This document shows positions 21,827-33,089 of a DNA stretch of 64,000 nucleotides, in pieces; positions within the stretch are counted from its first letter, which is position 1; each line of letters opens with the position of its first letter. This DNA is from Magnaporthiopsis rhizophila (taxonomy: Eukaryota > Ascomycota > Sordariomycetes > Magnaporthales > Magnaporthaceae), in assembly GCA_003049465.1 (NCBI GenBank), contig PYSS01000092.1, positions 101,429-165,428 on the forward strand, given 5' to 3'. The translations under genes were made by a program, and so were the position numbers. The notes under the pieces were generated by a model, which was given only the letters and a program-made list of their open reading frames with translations, had not been told where the DNA came from and did not search any database.

Positions 21827-24098
21827 ATGAGCGACTACTCATACGACGAGGAGGGCCACCTCTGGCCCTTCTTCGTCTTCACGCTGACCACCATCGTCAC
21901 GCTGCCCCTCACATACGTGCTCGTCAACCGGACGCGGGACCCGGCAGCTTCCTTCCCTCGTATCAAGACAGACTATGCGCCCAAACACAGCGGCATCGTC
22001 AAGGCCGCCAAGTCGGCCGAGAAGCGGCGCCACCGCAGGCTCGGTCTGGCCTTCTTCGTCATTGCCGGCTGGGCCATCATGGGCTACATGCTCTACCTCA
22101 TCAGCATCACCGAGGCGCCCAACCACAAGCTCTGGAACCCCTACGACATCCTGGGTCTCTCCGAGGTACGCACATTCCCGCCCCGCCTCCAATGTAGTGT
22201 GCTGTGATTTGTGTCGCCGTTCCGACTGACTTTGTTTCCCCGCCCGCAGAGCGCCTCCGAGAAACTCATCAAGAAGACGTACAAGGACCTGTCGCGCAGG
22301 CTACACCCTGACAAGGTCAAGCCCGATCCCGCTAAGAATGAGACGATTGAGTCGTTGAACGACAAGTATGTCGAGATCTCCAAAGCCTACCAGGCGCTCA
22401 CGGACGAGGATGTGAGGAACAACTACATCCAGTTCGGCCACCCCGACGGCAAGCAGAGCTTCAGCATCAACATCGCACTGCCCAAGGCCATTGTCTCGGA
22501 CGGCAACGGCAAGTACGTCCTCCTCGTCTACTTCATGCTTTTTGGCATCATGCTCCCGTACCTGGTCGGGTCTTGGTGGTATGGCACCCAGAAGAGATCC
22601 AAAGAGGGTCCCCTCATGGAGAGCGCGAACCGGCTGTTCATCGAGTATGAGGACGACATCGACGAGGGCGGCGTCGTCTCTGCCCTGAGCACTGGCAAGG
22701 AGTTCGAGGAGATCTTCAAGGGCCACAATGCGGATTCTGGTCTCGCCAAGATCGAATCCAGGATCACCGCGGCCGGCGAGACGTCACCTTTTGCTGCTGG
22801 CATGTCTCTGAAGGAGAAGGAGAAGCTGGAGGATCTCGACAACGGCGTGAGGCGCAAGGTGCTGGCTCTCCTGTGGGCATACCTGGGCCGCATCGAGCTT
22901 GACGATAATAAGCTCACCAAGGCCAAGCTCGAGGTTGGCCCCATCGCGCACTCACTCACCAAGTCTTTCACCGCTATCGCCCTCGCCTATGGTAACACGG
23001 CGCCGATATTGTCGTCCTACTACGCCAGCCAGATCCTCATCCAAGCCATCCCTCCCAAGTCGTCCCCGCTCCTGCAGCTGCCCAACTTCAGCCCGACCAT
23101 TGTGAAGGCCATTGAGGGTGACTCCAAGGTCCGCACCAGCGTCCAGAGGTTCATGGACCAGCCGGACGCCAAGCGCCGCAGCCTCGCTGTCGGCAAGGGC
23201 CTCCTGACCGAGGCCGAGTACAAGACTGCCGTCGACGTGGCCAAGCAGCTTCCCTACTTCCGTGTCGCCAAGGCCTTCTTCAAGGTGACGGGCGAGAAGT
23301 TCATCATCCCGTCCTCGCTCGTTACCCTGGTTGTCAAGGGCCGCTTCGTGCCGCCCGGAAGCGAAAACGTGCCAGCCATCAAGGACTTTGACCTGGAGGA
23401 TGTCGACCCGGCCGAGGACGATCTGGACGCAATCCTGGGCCGCAAGAAGAGGCAGGTTGGCAAGGACGAGAAGGGCAAGCCCATCTTCGAGGTCGTCGAT
23501 GACAAGCCCATTGTGCCTCCCCTGGTTTTTGCACCCTACTTTGCGCGCGACTACTCCCCGCGTTGGCACGTCTTCCTCACCGACTCGAAGCAGGGCAAGA
23601 TGGCCGTGCCGCCATTCACTTTTGCGCAGTTTGACCGCCCCATCTTCAAGGAGGACGGCAAGACCCCGACGTATGAGATGCAGACCCTCAAGGCTCAGTT
23701 CCAGGCACCGCCTCAGTCCGGCCACTACACATTCGTCATGCACGTAGTCTGTGACAGCTATGTCGGCTTCGACACTAAGATGGAGGTCACACTTGTCGTC
23801 GAGGAGACCAGCAGGGCGGAGGAGATGTCGGACGATGACGATATCAGCGAGCCTGACGAGGGTAAGTCCGCGTACTTTTCGCTTGCGACTGTTTCAGCTT
23901 CACTTTCTGCACTGGTACTAACTAACATTTACTCCAGACTCCATCGCTGGCATCATGAACGCGGCCAAGGGCGGTGCTCCTCCTCCTCGCAGGAGGAAAA
24001 AGGACGAGTCGGATGACGACTCGGACGAGGAGAGCGGCACGGAGGAGGAGGTTGAGGATACGAGCGACACAAACACTGATACCGAAGATGAGTCGTGA
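21827..24098 (+). CDS. SEC63: SEC63, ER protein translocation J-protein
   Basis: ER membrane protein of the Sec61/Sec62/Sec63 post-translational translocon; its lumenal J domain recruits BiP. Exons 21827-22165, 22250-23861 and 23938-24098 give 703 residues. Membrane helices: about 13-34 (LWPFFVFTLTTIVTLPLTYV), 76-96 (LAFFVIAGWAIMGYMLYLI) and 195-220 (YVLLVYFMLFGIMLPYLVG). The J domain lies between helices two and three, at about 104-177, with NPYDILGLSE split by intron 1 and the motif HPDK. Residues about 220-640 form the Brl/Sec63 domain. The C-terminus, after intron 2, is a strongly acidic tail (DESDDDSDEESGTEEE). Length and order match the fungal family. The neighbouring upstream gene is also a J-protein. 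Confidence 0.96.
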
Positions 24099-25064
24099 CA
24101 CGATTAACAAACCGAGGGATACAAAATGGGGGTAATTCACACAAAGAATGGTTGAATACCAAAGCGAACTGCAAATCTTTGCTGCCATTGAGCGGGCCCG
24201 GGACCCGTTTTGACCGGTTGTTCTGTTTAATTCACCCTTCCCCTTGCTTGACGGTGGCTGTTGTTGCGTCTCGGCACGACTTATATTGCATTATTTCCAG
24301 CGTAACTGACTAGATTCTCCCCTTCCCAACATCCCTCCCCTGATTGTCCAATTCTCCTCCTGTAAATATCGCCTCTTGTGTTTATTATTTCTTGTTATCG
24401 TCGTCGCGGGTTTTCATCCCCGCAAGACATGGGCTATACGGCGTTTGTTCGTCTCCCTCTCCTAGTACAAACCAACTCTCCTTGTTACAACCCCAGACGG
24501 GTACTTGTATACTTGCTCCTCTGTCCCCACTTGGATTCCTGATACACATATATGGCACTACTGGCTCCAGTTGCTTGTCCACTTGCTTCGCGAGTGTAGA
24601 TTCATCAAGATACTGGCTCAAGCAAGTCCATGGCCTTGAGATCATGGTGACCAACCCTGTATGGAAGACGCCTGAGGTGAAGTAATTGTCGGGAGCGGTC
24701 CTTGTTCGGGGCAAACTCCCCTCGCACTGAAGGATTCTGATCTCAGGACCCGACTTCACGGGTTCTCCATTGGTGTCTCAGCTCGCTCGTAAATATTGAT
24801 TTTGATTTATATGGTATTCAACCTAGGAGCCTTGAAATTCTAGGTCCTACCAAAGCCGTAACGCCAACGCTAAGTTCAATCTGTTTTTTTTTTTCTTTTT
24901 TTTTTTTCTAATTAGTGCTGGCCTTCCATTTACGCCAGTGCCTGGGACTGTTGACAGAGCTGGTTCCGGTTCCATAGCCAAAAAAGGAGCACCGGATGCG
25001 TGCAACCCAGAGCTGTGACGTAGATAAACACCCCCCTGCATAGGAGTTGACTTACCAAGGTGCT
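24099..25064. other. Convergent 3' flanks of SEC63 and RPB6
   Basis: About 970 bases between two convergent genes, more AT-rich than the coding flanks, with a T-rich run at 24882-24908. It holds the two 3' UTRs; I see no additional gene. Confidence 0.5.
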
Positions 25065-25776
25065 TCACTGAAGAAGCTCCTCGCAAGTCCAGTCCTCGTA
25101 GCTATTTCGCAACGCGTCAGCATGCATGCTTGAGAATCATTCACCTCGTGAGACAGAGAACCTACAATCCATCGGGCATGTACCGCCGAATGATGAGCGG
25201 AATCTTCTTCTCCGCGAGCTCCTTGATCGCGATCTGGAGAGGATCCGTCTCACCCTCGAGGTCGACCAGCACGGGCGCGTTCATGCTGATCTGCAGGGCC
25301 CTGGTGCCGAGGATGCGGGCCTTTTCGTACTTTGTCATGAAGGGCGTCGTGGTGCGCTTGTCGTTGGGTATCTTCTTGTCCTTGTGCGACTTGAGCGTGT
25401 TGCCGCCGCCAGCGCCGCGCTTTCCGCCGGCGCCGTTGGGGTCACCCGACACCACGACGTTGGGGTCCTCGCCGCCGCCTTCCTCGTCGTCCGACACGGG
25501 GACTTCGGGGTCGAAGTCGCCTGCGCCGTCCTCCTCGTAGAGGACGCCGTCGTCGTTAAAGTCCTGGCTGTTGGAGGGTTAGCCTTTCGACTGTATGTGA
25601 TGCGATATCGCCCGTTCCTGCGCGCCATAGTGTCCCATCCTTTCTGTTTTCTCGTCCAAGATATTTCTCCGTCCTAGAACTGTCACGCTCCCTGGCTAAC
25701 ATGGGTGGCGCGCGCGCGTCAAAATGGGTTCAACTCACCCAGCACCACCATCATCGTCACCGCCGTAGTCGGACAT
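25065..25776 (-). CDS. RPB6: RPB6, common subunit of RNA polymerases I, II and III
   Basis: Small shared polymerase subunit (yeast Rpo26, ABC23), 158 residues. Three exons: 25739-25776, 25166-25567 and 25065-25101. The N-terminus MSDYGGDDDGGAGQDFNDD is acidic, as usual. The conserved C-terminal domain contains RTTTPFMTKYEKARILGTRA, LQISMNAPVLVDL and IAIKELAEKKIPLIIRRYMP. The last exon codes only for the terminal YEDWTCEELLQ; without the terminal intron the protein would stop at MPDGL and lose this conserved tail. Phases join at all borders. It is transcribed divergently from the TFIIIA-like gene. Identification is firm. Confidence 0.95.
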
Positions 25777-26211
25777 GTTTGCGGATCGGGGGAAACCGAG
25801 GATGGGATGTGTCGTGCCGGCCGCCGAATGCGACGCCAGATATGAAGATATCGGTTTTGGCTGCGTCAAGATCGAAAGCGCAACTGGTGGGTTGCGCAGT
25901 GATGGAGAACGGATATGTTGGATGCGACAAAGCGATCGAAGCCGAGAGAAAAAATTCCAGAGCCAACCGCGCGCGACTCAGGCGGATGATATAAGCACGC
26001 CCCTCCTGAGCTTGCTCCAACCCCCAGGGGTGGTAGCGCACAGACCAGGGCGTGCCAAGATTTCGCGGGCTGATAAGCCGATAAGGATTTTTCCTCCCCA
26101 CAATCGAGAAATGCTGCTTTCCATTGGGATGAACGGAAAAGCCCCCAAAAGTTGGTTTCCAACCATCGAGGCGGTTTCGTCAGGCCATGAACTCGACGGC
26201 CCACAACTGCC
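25777..26211. promoter_or_regulatory. Shared divergent promoter region, RPB6 and TFIIIA-like gene
   Basis: The 435 bases between the two start codons must hold both promoters. I cannot assign specific factor sites or a clear TATA box by eye. The tight divergent arrangement suggests possible co-regulation; this is inference. Confidence 0.5.
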
Positions 26212-28136
26212 ATGAAGCGAAAGAACGAGGATGAGCAGCCTAGACGCCGGTCGAAACGTCGACTGACTGCCGCCGAGCATAGCATTGGTAAGCCAGGTCC
26301 TCCAGGTCGGTAAATATGTGCCGGCAGACGGGCGCCGACAACTGCTGCGTGTATAGACTGTAGACCAGCCGACTAACGCTGTCCTGTGCAGGAAGTGACG
26401 ATGGCCATGAGCCGGACACACACCCCGATGCGGACATCCAGTCCTCGGCGGGATCTTACGTAGACTCAGGCGCCGAGTCTGACGGCGAGGTGGACGACGA
26501 GGACGACGGCCAGTCGACTCCGGCCACCACCATTACTAGAGCCGGTGACGCTAGGTCGGGCCCGCCTTCGACGTCCACGGCGGCGTCCCGCAAGGTTTTT
26601 CCGTCGATGCTCAAGACCATCAAGTGCACGCACCCCGGCTGCCCCAAGACCTTTAACCGGCCCGCCCGCCTCGCCGCCCACCTGCGCTCACACACGGGCG
26701 ACCGGGCGCTCAAGTGCCCCCACGAGGGCTGCGACAAGGCCTATTTTAATGAGAAGCATCTCAAGCAGCACATAAAGGGCTCCCACACGGGCGAGCGCCA
26801 GTATGTCTGCCCCGAGCCTGGCTGCGACAAGACCTTCCTGACAGGCACCCGCCTCCGCCGCCACGCCATCGTACACTCGGGCCAGGGCCGCTTCCCGTGC
26901 ACCAGCCACGGCCCCTGCGACAAGGTCTTCCGCAAGCACCAGACCCTGCAACGCCACGTCCGTGCCGACCACCTGGGTCAGCCCGCCTTTGCCTGCTCCC
27001 ACGACAACTGCGGCGCCGGCTTCGACACGGCCAACACGCTGCGCAAACACATCCAGCGCGAGCATGGTGAGCTCCGCTTCTGGTGCGACGAGTGCGGTAA
27101 GGAGGACGGCGAGGCGGGGCGCCGCACCGGCTTCACCACCATGAACCTGCTCATGGTGCACATGCGCCGCTGCCATGTCGACTGCCACTTCTGTGACGCC
27201 CGCTGCGGCTCCCAGTGGGAACTTGAGCGGCACATCGAGATGCACCACTCGGGCTCCTCGGCCGCCGACCGCAAGGTCGTCGCGTGCACTTGGGACGGCT
27301 GCGACAAGAAATTCACGCGCCGCGCAAACCTGAACGTCCACATCCGCATGGTCCACGAGGGCTACCGCTTCGTATGCGGCGAGGTGGGCTTCCCGGACTC
27401 TCCCGAGCTCGTCACCGCCGGCTGGGGCGGAGGCGGAGACGGCGACGGTGACGGCGATGCGCTGGGCAACGGCGCTGCGTGTGGCAGCGGCTTCCACACC
27501 AAGCGCAGGCTGGAGAACCACATCCGCGTCGCCCATCTCGGCATCGAGCGCCTCGCCAAGACGGTGCGTGAGGATGAGAACGACGGCGATATTAGCCTCA
27601 AGCCCGCTGGTCTCTTCAGCATGTACGCGTCTACCACAACCGCTAATTGGGGCGATGATGATGAAGGGCTGCTGTTTGTGGCTACGTCTCGGCAGATGCC
27701 GTCTCACGCCACTGCGGTGCCGCCGGGGCAGCAACAGGTTGCAACAAGCACAGATCTCTTCTGCAGCCAGCCCGACTGCTTCCAGGTGTTCAGCTCCGCC
27801 CAAGAGCGCGACAAGCACGTGCAGCAGCTCCACCCTAGGTCTCGGGATGGATTTGTAGAACATCCAGCCCCCATGCCGCCTCCAACATGGGAGGAAAGCC
27901 ATTCAGTCGAAGCCCGGTTTCCGGCGGTAGTCGAGGATGCGTCTCCCTATCCGCCCGGCGCCCTGCCTGCAGTGGACGGTACCAACGACCCCATGTTCCT
28001 CCAGACAGTCTTTGAGGGCCAAAATCTCTCGAACTGCGGTATGTTTGCGGAAGAGCCGGTTTACGACACGGCGTATCAGGCCACTAATAAGATTGACGAG
28101 CTGAGTGCTCTCGTTGACCCAAGCCTTTTTGCCTGA
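26212..28136 (+). CDS. TFIIIA-like C2H2 zinc-finger protein
   Basis: Likely transcription factor IIIA (yeast Pzf1, fission yeast Sfc2), which binds the internal control region of 5S rRNA genes and recruits TFIIIC and Pol III. Exons 26212-26287 and 26392-28136 give 606 residues; the intron has a GACTAAC branch point. The N-terminus is basic (MKRKNEDEQPRRRSKRR), then acidic. Fingers start at residue 103: CTHPGCPKTF, CPHEGCDKAYF, CPEPGCDKTFL, CTSHGPCDKVF and CSHDNCGAGF, then an irregular finger CDECGKED..., CDARCGSQWELERH, CTWDGCDKKF (to about 345), a split finger ending FHTKRRLENHIRVAH (about 386-408), and an isolated C-terminal finger CSQPDCFQVF (about 481-505). This array of nine plus one distant finger fits TFIIIA. 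Other long-array C2H2 proteins are possible. Confidence 0.85.
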
Positions 28137-28988
28137 TGCGCCCATGTTCAAGGGACTATCGCACACCTATCATCTTCTTGGTCGTTTTGTCACGTCCTTT
28201 TTCATGGTTTATATTTTACCCACTTGAACTTGCCCACGTGTATCACGATACCCATAGCTTTCATGCGCTCTTTATTCCTGTTTCTTTTACGCAGAGGTAT
28301 ACGGAAAATGGTGGATGCGGGAAAACGAAAGTAGCACGAACTCACGATCATCACGACGGGGAGATGGGAGGGACACAAAACAGACGATGGGCGGGAGGGA
28401 AAGGGAAAATAGACGGGAGCGGCAGCGTGAATACACTTATCAAAAGAAGACGGCACTATCACCTTGATGGACGAACATCTGGCTTGACGATGTGATCCGT
28501 TTTCCGTACTCGGAGGGAAGAGTTCCCCACAGCCCTAGCTGCAAACGCCGATGCATCATTCTCACCCATGTCTATTATTGGACAAGAACAAGCTTTGTCG
28601 TCGGTTGCGTGTCCCTTCTATGGTACATTCTGATGAGATCAGATATCAATGGTCAGCTCACAAGACCCCAGCACATACGACCATACCCACTGGAATATAC
28701 AGGATCCCGTCCGCTCTCCCCTAGCCAACACCCCTTTATATGCTCCACACCTTGCTTTGGCCCCGCAGGAAAGGGAAAAGGAAACCAACGGACAAGAAAA
28801 CCCCACCCAAGCAAATCGTTTACAAAAAGTCAGTCGATGCCACTATCAAAGCTCCCAAGTCAGCTGCAAACAATATTCAAACATTCCATGATCGAGAACA
28901 CCAGCGAAAGCATTTCCACATCCGACCTTGCTTTTAACTCGCGCGTCTTTTACTATCAAACTGAAAAACCCCTACAGCTATTCCCGCC
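28137..28988. other. Intergenic spacer
   Basis: About 850 bases downstream of the TFIIIA-like gene, leading into an unrecognised gene. The last 250 bases are A/C-rich, as in a fungal leader. No other feature is seen. Confidence 0.5.
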
Positions 28989-29783
28989 ATGACCGACTCC
29001 CTCTCCGACATCGTCCAATGCGTTACCGTCCGGCCCCGGAGCGACGGCGATCCAACCGCTTGGCGCCAATACAATTGGGGCTTTACCATCTACCGCACGG
29101 CGTACGGGGAAGATACGGAGGCGAGCTGGAACACCCTGCTGAAAAGCATCCGCGACAATATCCACCACCATACCGACCACGAAAACCTACGCCGTTACGG
29201 TTACGACCCCGCGGATAATATCGGCGAGGACGCGCGTAGCTGTAGAAAACGCCAAGTTTGGGAGGCCGCACCCAAGGCCAGGGAGCTTTTCCGCCTGGAC
29301 CCCCGCTCCGACCGGGCGCTGCTCGAAAACGCCTCGCCAGACCGGCTCCGCGAGCTGTTCAAGGAGGGTGCCCCGTGGCTCGATGGAAAACACCCGGTGA
29401 TGCATGACATGGGCACCATGGAGCAACAAGGCGTCGAGGACGGAGTCTTCGGCACGCCAGGTTGGCGAGATAACTTTGGGCCGTTTGCTGACCGCATGTT
29501 CCTCGTTGCCGACGCCGAGGTTTTGGACGCCGTCGCTGTCGCCGTCGCCGCTCCCATCGATCGGAACAGAGGCGATCTGTGGGTTAAACTGTTCGCCGTG
29601 GACATCGATCTGCTTTCCGAGGAGGAGCGGCTGGACGAAGCGTATTGTGGTTGGACGAAAATAGCTGTCGACATGCTTGTTGACGTTTGGGGGTACGTAA
29701 CGAAACGGTCGCTTGATGAAATATTTGCCACGTTCTTCCCAGGGAGGACGGGATCTTGGTGTGTGGGCTTTGCCTTAAGATAA
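28989..29783 (+). CDS. Uncharacterised fungal protein, single exon
   Basis: A 264-residue intronless protein of unrecognised function. It starts MTDSLSDIVQCVTVRPRSD and has WRQYNWGFTIYRTAYGEDTE near residue 20-45, a pattern I associate with an expanded family of uncharacterised Pezizomycotina proteins. Further conserved-looking parts are FADRMFLVADAEVLDAV and WVKLFAVDIDLLSEEE. No signal peptide or membrane helix is visible. Codon use is GC-rich and consistent with a real gene. Its 3' end lies only 85 bases from the convergent zinc-transporter stop. The end (after KRSLDEIFATFF) is less protein-like, so a missed intron or decay of the C-terminus is possible. Confidence 0.7.
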   Translation: MTDSLSDIVQCVTVRPRSDGDPTAWRQYNWGFTIYRTAYGEDTEASWNTLLKSIRDNIHHHTDHENLRRYGYDPADNIGEDARSCRKRQVWEAAPKARELFRLDPRSDRALLENASPDRLRELFKEGAPWLDGKHPVMHDMGTMEQQGVEDGVFGTPGWRDNFGPFADRMFLVADAEVLDAVAVAVAAPIDRNRGDLWVKLFAVDIDLLSEEERLDEAYCGWTKIAVDMLVDVWGYVTKRSLDEIFATFFPGRTGSWCVGFALR

Positions 29784-29868
29784 ACAGGTAACATACCCGG
29801 GGCAACTGTACATAACTTGGGCAGGAAAAAATAGCGTTTGTGGACTGAATGGAGGAAGAGGCATAAAT

Positions 29869-31670
29869 CTACTCGTCATCAACCAGAGCACTGCTCAGCC
29901 CCAGCATAATCATACCCAAAAACGCAAAGGCGATGCTGAGATTCCGGTTGTGGTTCAGGCTCAAGCTCTCGACAAACAGCTGCAGTGCGACGCTGGCCAT
30001 GATGCCGGCGGTGACGGCGAAGAGGGCGGCGTAGGCGACGTTGTCGATGCGGAAGTGCGAGCGGCGCGCGGCCTTGAACCACAGCCAGGCGATGGCGGCG
30101 CCGGCGGGCTGGCTGAGCCCGCCCAGGACCGAGGAGAGGGCTATGGCCTTGGTGCGGTTGCCGAGGGCCATGTAGAGCGGCAGGGCCATGGAGAACCCTT
30201 CGGCGATGTTGTGGACGAAGAGGGCCATGAAGACGTTGAAGCCCAGGGCCGGGTTCGCCATGTTGGTGGCGTACGTGATGAAACCCTCGGGGAACTTGTG
30301 CAGCGCGATGGCGATCACCGTCTGCAGGCCGATGGCCATGAAGGCGTTGGTGGGCACGTGGTGGTGGTGTTGGGCCTCCACGTCGTCTTCGGCGCCGGCG
30401 TCGGTGTCGCAGAATGACGTGGATGCTTCGGAGTTCTGGCCGTCATGGCCGTTCTCATGGCCGTCATCGTGAATGTGGCCGTCATAGCCGTTGTGAGCGC
30501 TGTCGTGGCCATGGCCGTGGTCGTGACGGTGTGCCGCCGTCGCCCCATGCGACTGGGCCCTGCCCAGCCGACACCTTGAGGACGTGGGATTTGCATCATG
30601 ACCCTCCCCAGAAATGGGATCGGCAGCCGGGCGCGCCCTTGAGAACCACGTCGTGGTGCGTAGTGCCATGGGGATCCGCGACAGCGCGGAGCGCGAGCTC
30701 AGGTGCTTGAAGCACTCCTGACCGCATGGGTCCGTGTAGCCGTAGCAGGGACCAGTCTCGTCGCAGTTGGCCTTTGTGTCCTTCACAAAGGACATGAGAC
30801 GATCTCGAACTTGTATTATCGACGGTCTCCTGGCGAGGGAGAAGGCCAAATCATCGGGTGCATGCGTGGCGGCATGGCCGTGAAGCGGCGGCCTGGAAGC
30901 ATCCCCGCTCCCATGCGCATTCTTGGGTGACGCCATGTCGTTCACCGCCCGCTCCGAGGGCAGCAGGGGCGTCGACTCGGTAGCGACGGCGTTCTGGCCC
31001 ACCAGGGTCGTCACCATGATCGGTCCGGGAGACCTGCTCTTGGACGACCGGCGCATCGGTCTCGACTGACGCCTGCCTGGGCCGTGGGTGTGGTCGTGCT
31101 CCGAGTGAGCGTCGTGGGCATGTTCGTCGTGGGAGTGGTCGCAGTCGACAACGTGGGAGGGCATGAGGCGGTGGAGGAGCCTGGAGATGACCTGGATGCC
31201 GATGAAGCCGCCGACGAAGCAGCTCATCATGAGGAACCCGGCCTCCTGTTCCTGCCACCCCGCCTTGAGCAAGTATCGTTTGGATGCGGGGAGCATGTTG
31301 TACAAGGCGGAGAATATCTGTCGCGGGGGGCGGTACATGTAAGCCAAGAGCAAAAACAACGGGGACCAGGGCGAGACTCACCATAACGCCGAAGCTCAAG
31401 CTCAGGGAGCACGCAAGGAAGACATTGCTTTCCTCTATCCTGAAGCGCTTCTGGCCCGGAAACAGGCGCACCAGCGAGTCCACACAGATGATTAAGGCAC
31501 CAGCGGTACAGGCTTTGCGAATGTGGCGGTCCGTGTCAGCCCTTCGCACTTCTCAAGACGGCAATCCCAGTAGCACGCCGAACAGCCGGCCGGGATGGGC
31601 ACATACCGATGCCGCTCACGGCGCACATTACCCACCCGCGGGTGTCGTTTGCGCCGTCGAATAGAGACAT
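29869..31670 (-). CDS. ZIP-family zinc transporter (vacuolar ZRT3-like)
   Basis: Predicted zinc transporter of 547 residues. ZRT3 relatives export zinc from the vacuole. Exons 31607-31670, 31382-31512 and 29869-31317. The start MSLFDGANDTRGWVMC is followed by helices through LSLSFGVM/IFSALYNMLP, the ZRT3-type join made by splicing. Two His-rich cytosolic stretches are present: DCDHSHDEHAHDAHSEHDHT and HRHDHGHGHDSAHNGYDGH. The ZIP metal-site helices carry HKFPEGFITY and HNIAEGFSMALP. The C-terminus ends with helices and LSSALVDDE. Introns are 64 and 94 bp. An in-frame extension upstream of 31670 has no ATG, supporting this start. Regulation by zinc is usual for the family but no Zap1-like site is identifiable here. 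Confidence 0.9.
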
Positions 31671-33089
31671 GGCCTCTGCAAGCTGTCTGCGCGCTCGAGT
31701 GACAGCAGCCAGCCAGGCACCCAGGGCTTGCTTGTCGCGCAACGGATGGTTGTCGGGTCAGGTACCGGTATATCGGGTGCGACTTGCTCGGGGGGTTTCG
31801 CAAGCCCGCCAGGTCGTGTACGTCGGATCGCGGTAAGCGGGATGGGCGAGTAGGATGGAAGGGAAGCGCCGGAGGGTCGGAAGCTCTGAAATCGCGACAG
31901 GGAGGCGAGGCACGACAAAACCTTCCAGTCCTTTCTTTCTCTTGCCACCGCGAAACAAACAGGGTTATCTCAAGGCTCTGGCCGGGGTCATAGTAGGCGT
32001 TGAAAAGGAACCGCGAGATAAATAGGTACTCGTGGACAGAAGGCGGTCGGGCGATGCAGGGCGCGCGGCGCAGGCACAGGCTGAGACAAGCGATTGGGGC
32101 TGACAAGGTGCGGGCAACAGATGGAGGCAAGGAACAGATGCAGTATCTCGTGCAAAGCGTAGAAGATGCAGATATATCTTCAAATCCAGGAACCAAAACA
32201 ATGGCCGTTGCGGCAGTGAGGAAGGGTAGGTGGAGCTGAGTCCCGATCAATGCCGAAACAGCGCCTCCTGCTAGCACGACCAGTGCGCTTTTTTTTCTCG
32301 GCTTTGGCGGGGTCTCCTCAGGCGGGCGGTAGCGACTGCAGGCGGATGGGGTCCGCTAAATAATGTGCCGTCCGCCGTTGCGATGAGAACCAGTAAATGA
32401 TCGATGACGGGATGCGAACACCCACCTTGGACACTCGAGGAAGCTAGGGGCCTTATATATAGAATACAACGTTGAAAATACCTACCTATGCATCTGAACT
32501 GCTGCAGCAGGACTGCCCTTTTACTTCGCGCACCTTGTTGGCCAGGCGGGTAGGGGCGCCCTGGCCTGCGCTGGCGCCGCTGACTTGTGGCAAACGCATT
32601 GCGCAGGAGGCACAGCGTCTTGGCCTGGCCATCCGGGTTCTCATCGCATCGGGCCATTTCCAGCACGCATACTGTGCAACCGCCGTCGAAAGCTCGGGGA
32701 ATTGTCAGCAGTGTTGCGACTCGAACACTTCCCGCCCGCCTTACCTAACACACAGCTAACACTTGAGCTTGAAGCTACCCGGAGCAGGGAAAGAAAAAGT
32801 GGATCCAAACCCCGCCTGAACCCCTCGTCCCTTGCAGCGCCTAAGGAAAAAAATATCCAAGACATTGTCCAGTCGGAACGCGATCACCAGCCACCTTTTC
32901 CCCTGGCATCAAAACCACCACGGGGCCTCACAGCCGCCTCGGTCAGCTTCTCAGCTTGAGCCTCGTGCATACCGTCAGCTCCCTGGTGACTCGTAGTCCT
33001 CGCAAGCAGGCAGTAGATATCAAAACCCACCTATTTAAGCATCACATCGCCTTGCGTCGGGCTCGCAGCGACCCCCCTCGCCGCCCACC
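31671..33089. other. Divergent intergenic region, zinc transporter and NUC1
   Basis: A 1.4-kb spacer with both promoters. A minus-strand open frame beginning near 32277 has a few hydrophobic residues but no family resemblance, and I do not call it. No RNA gene is recognised. Confidence 0.45.

Noticed and set aside
26688..27902. 404-codon minus-strand open frame opposite the TFIIIA-like gene
   Set aside because: Shadow of the zinc-finger coding strand; Val/Ala-rich without a recognisable family.
31492..32277. Minus-strand open frame with hydrophobic start upstream of the zinc transporter
   Set aside because: No similarity to known proteins, and it overlaps the real exon 1 in a different frame.
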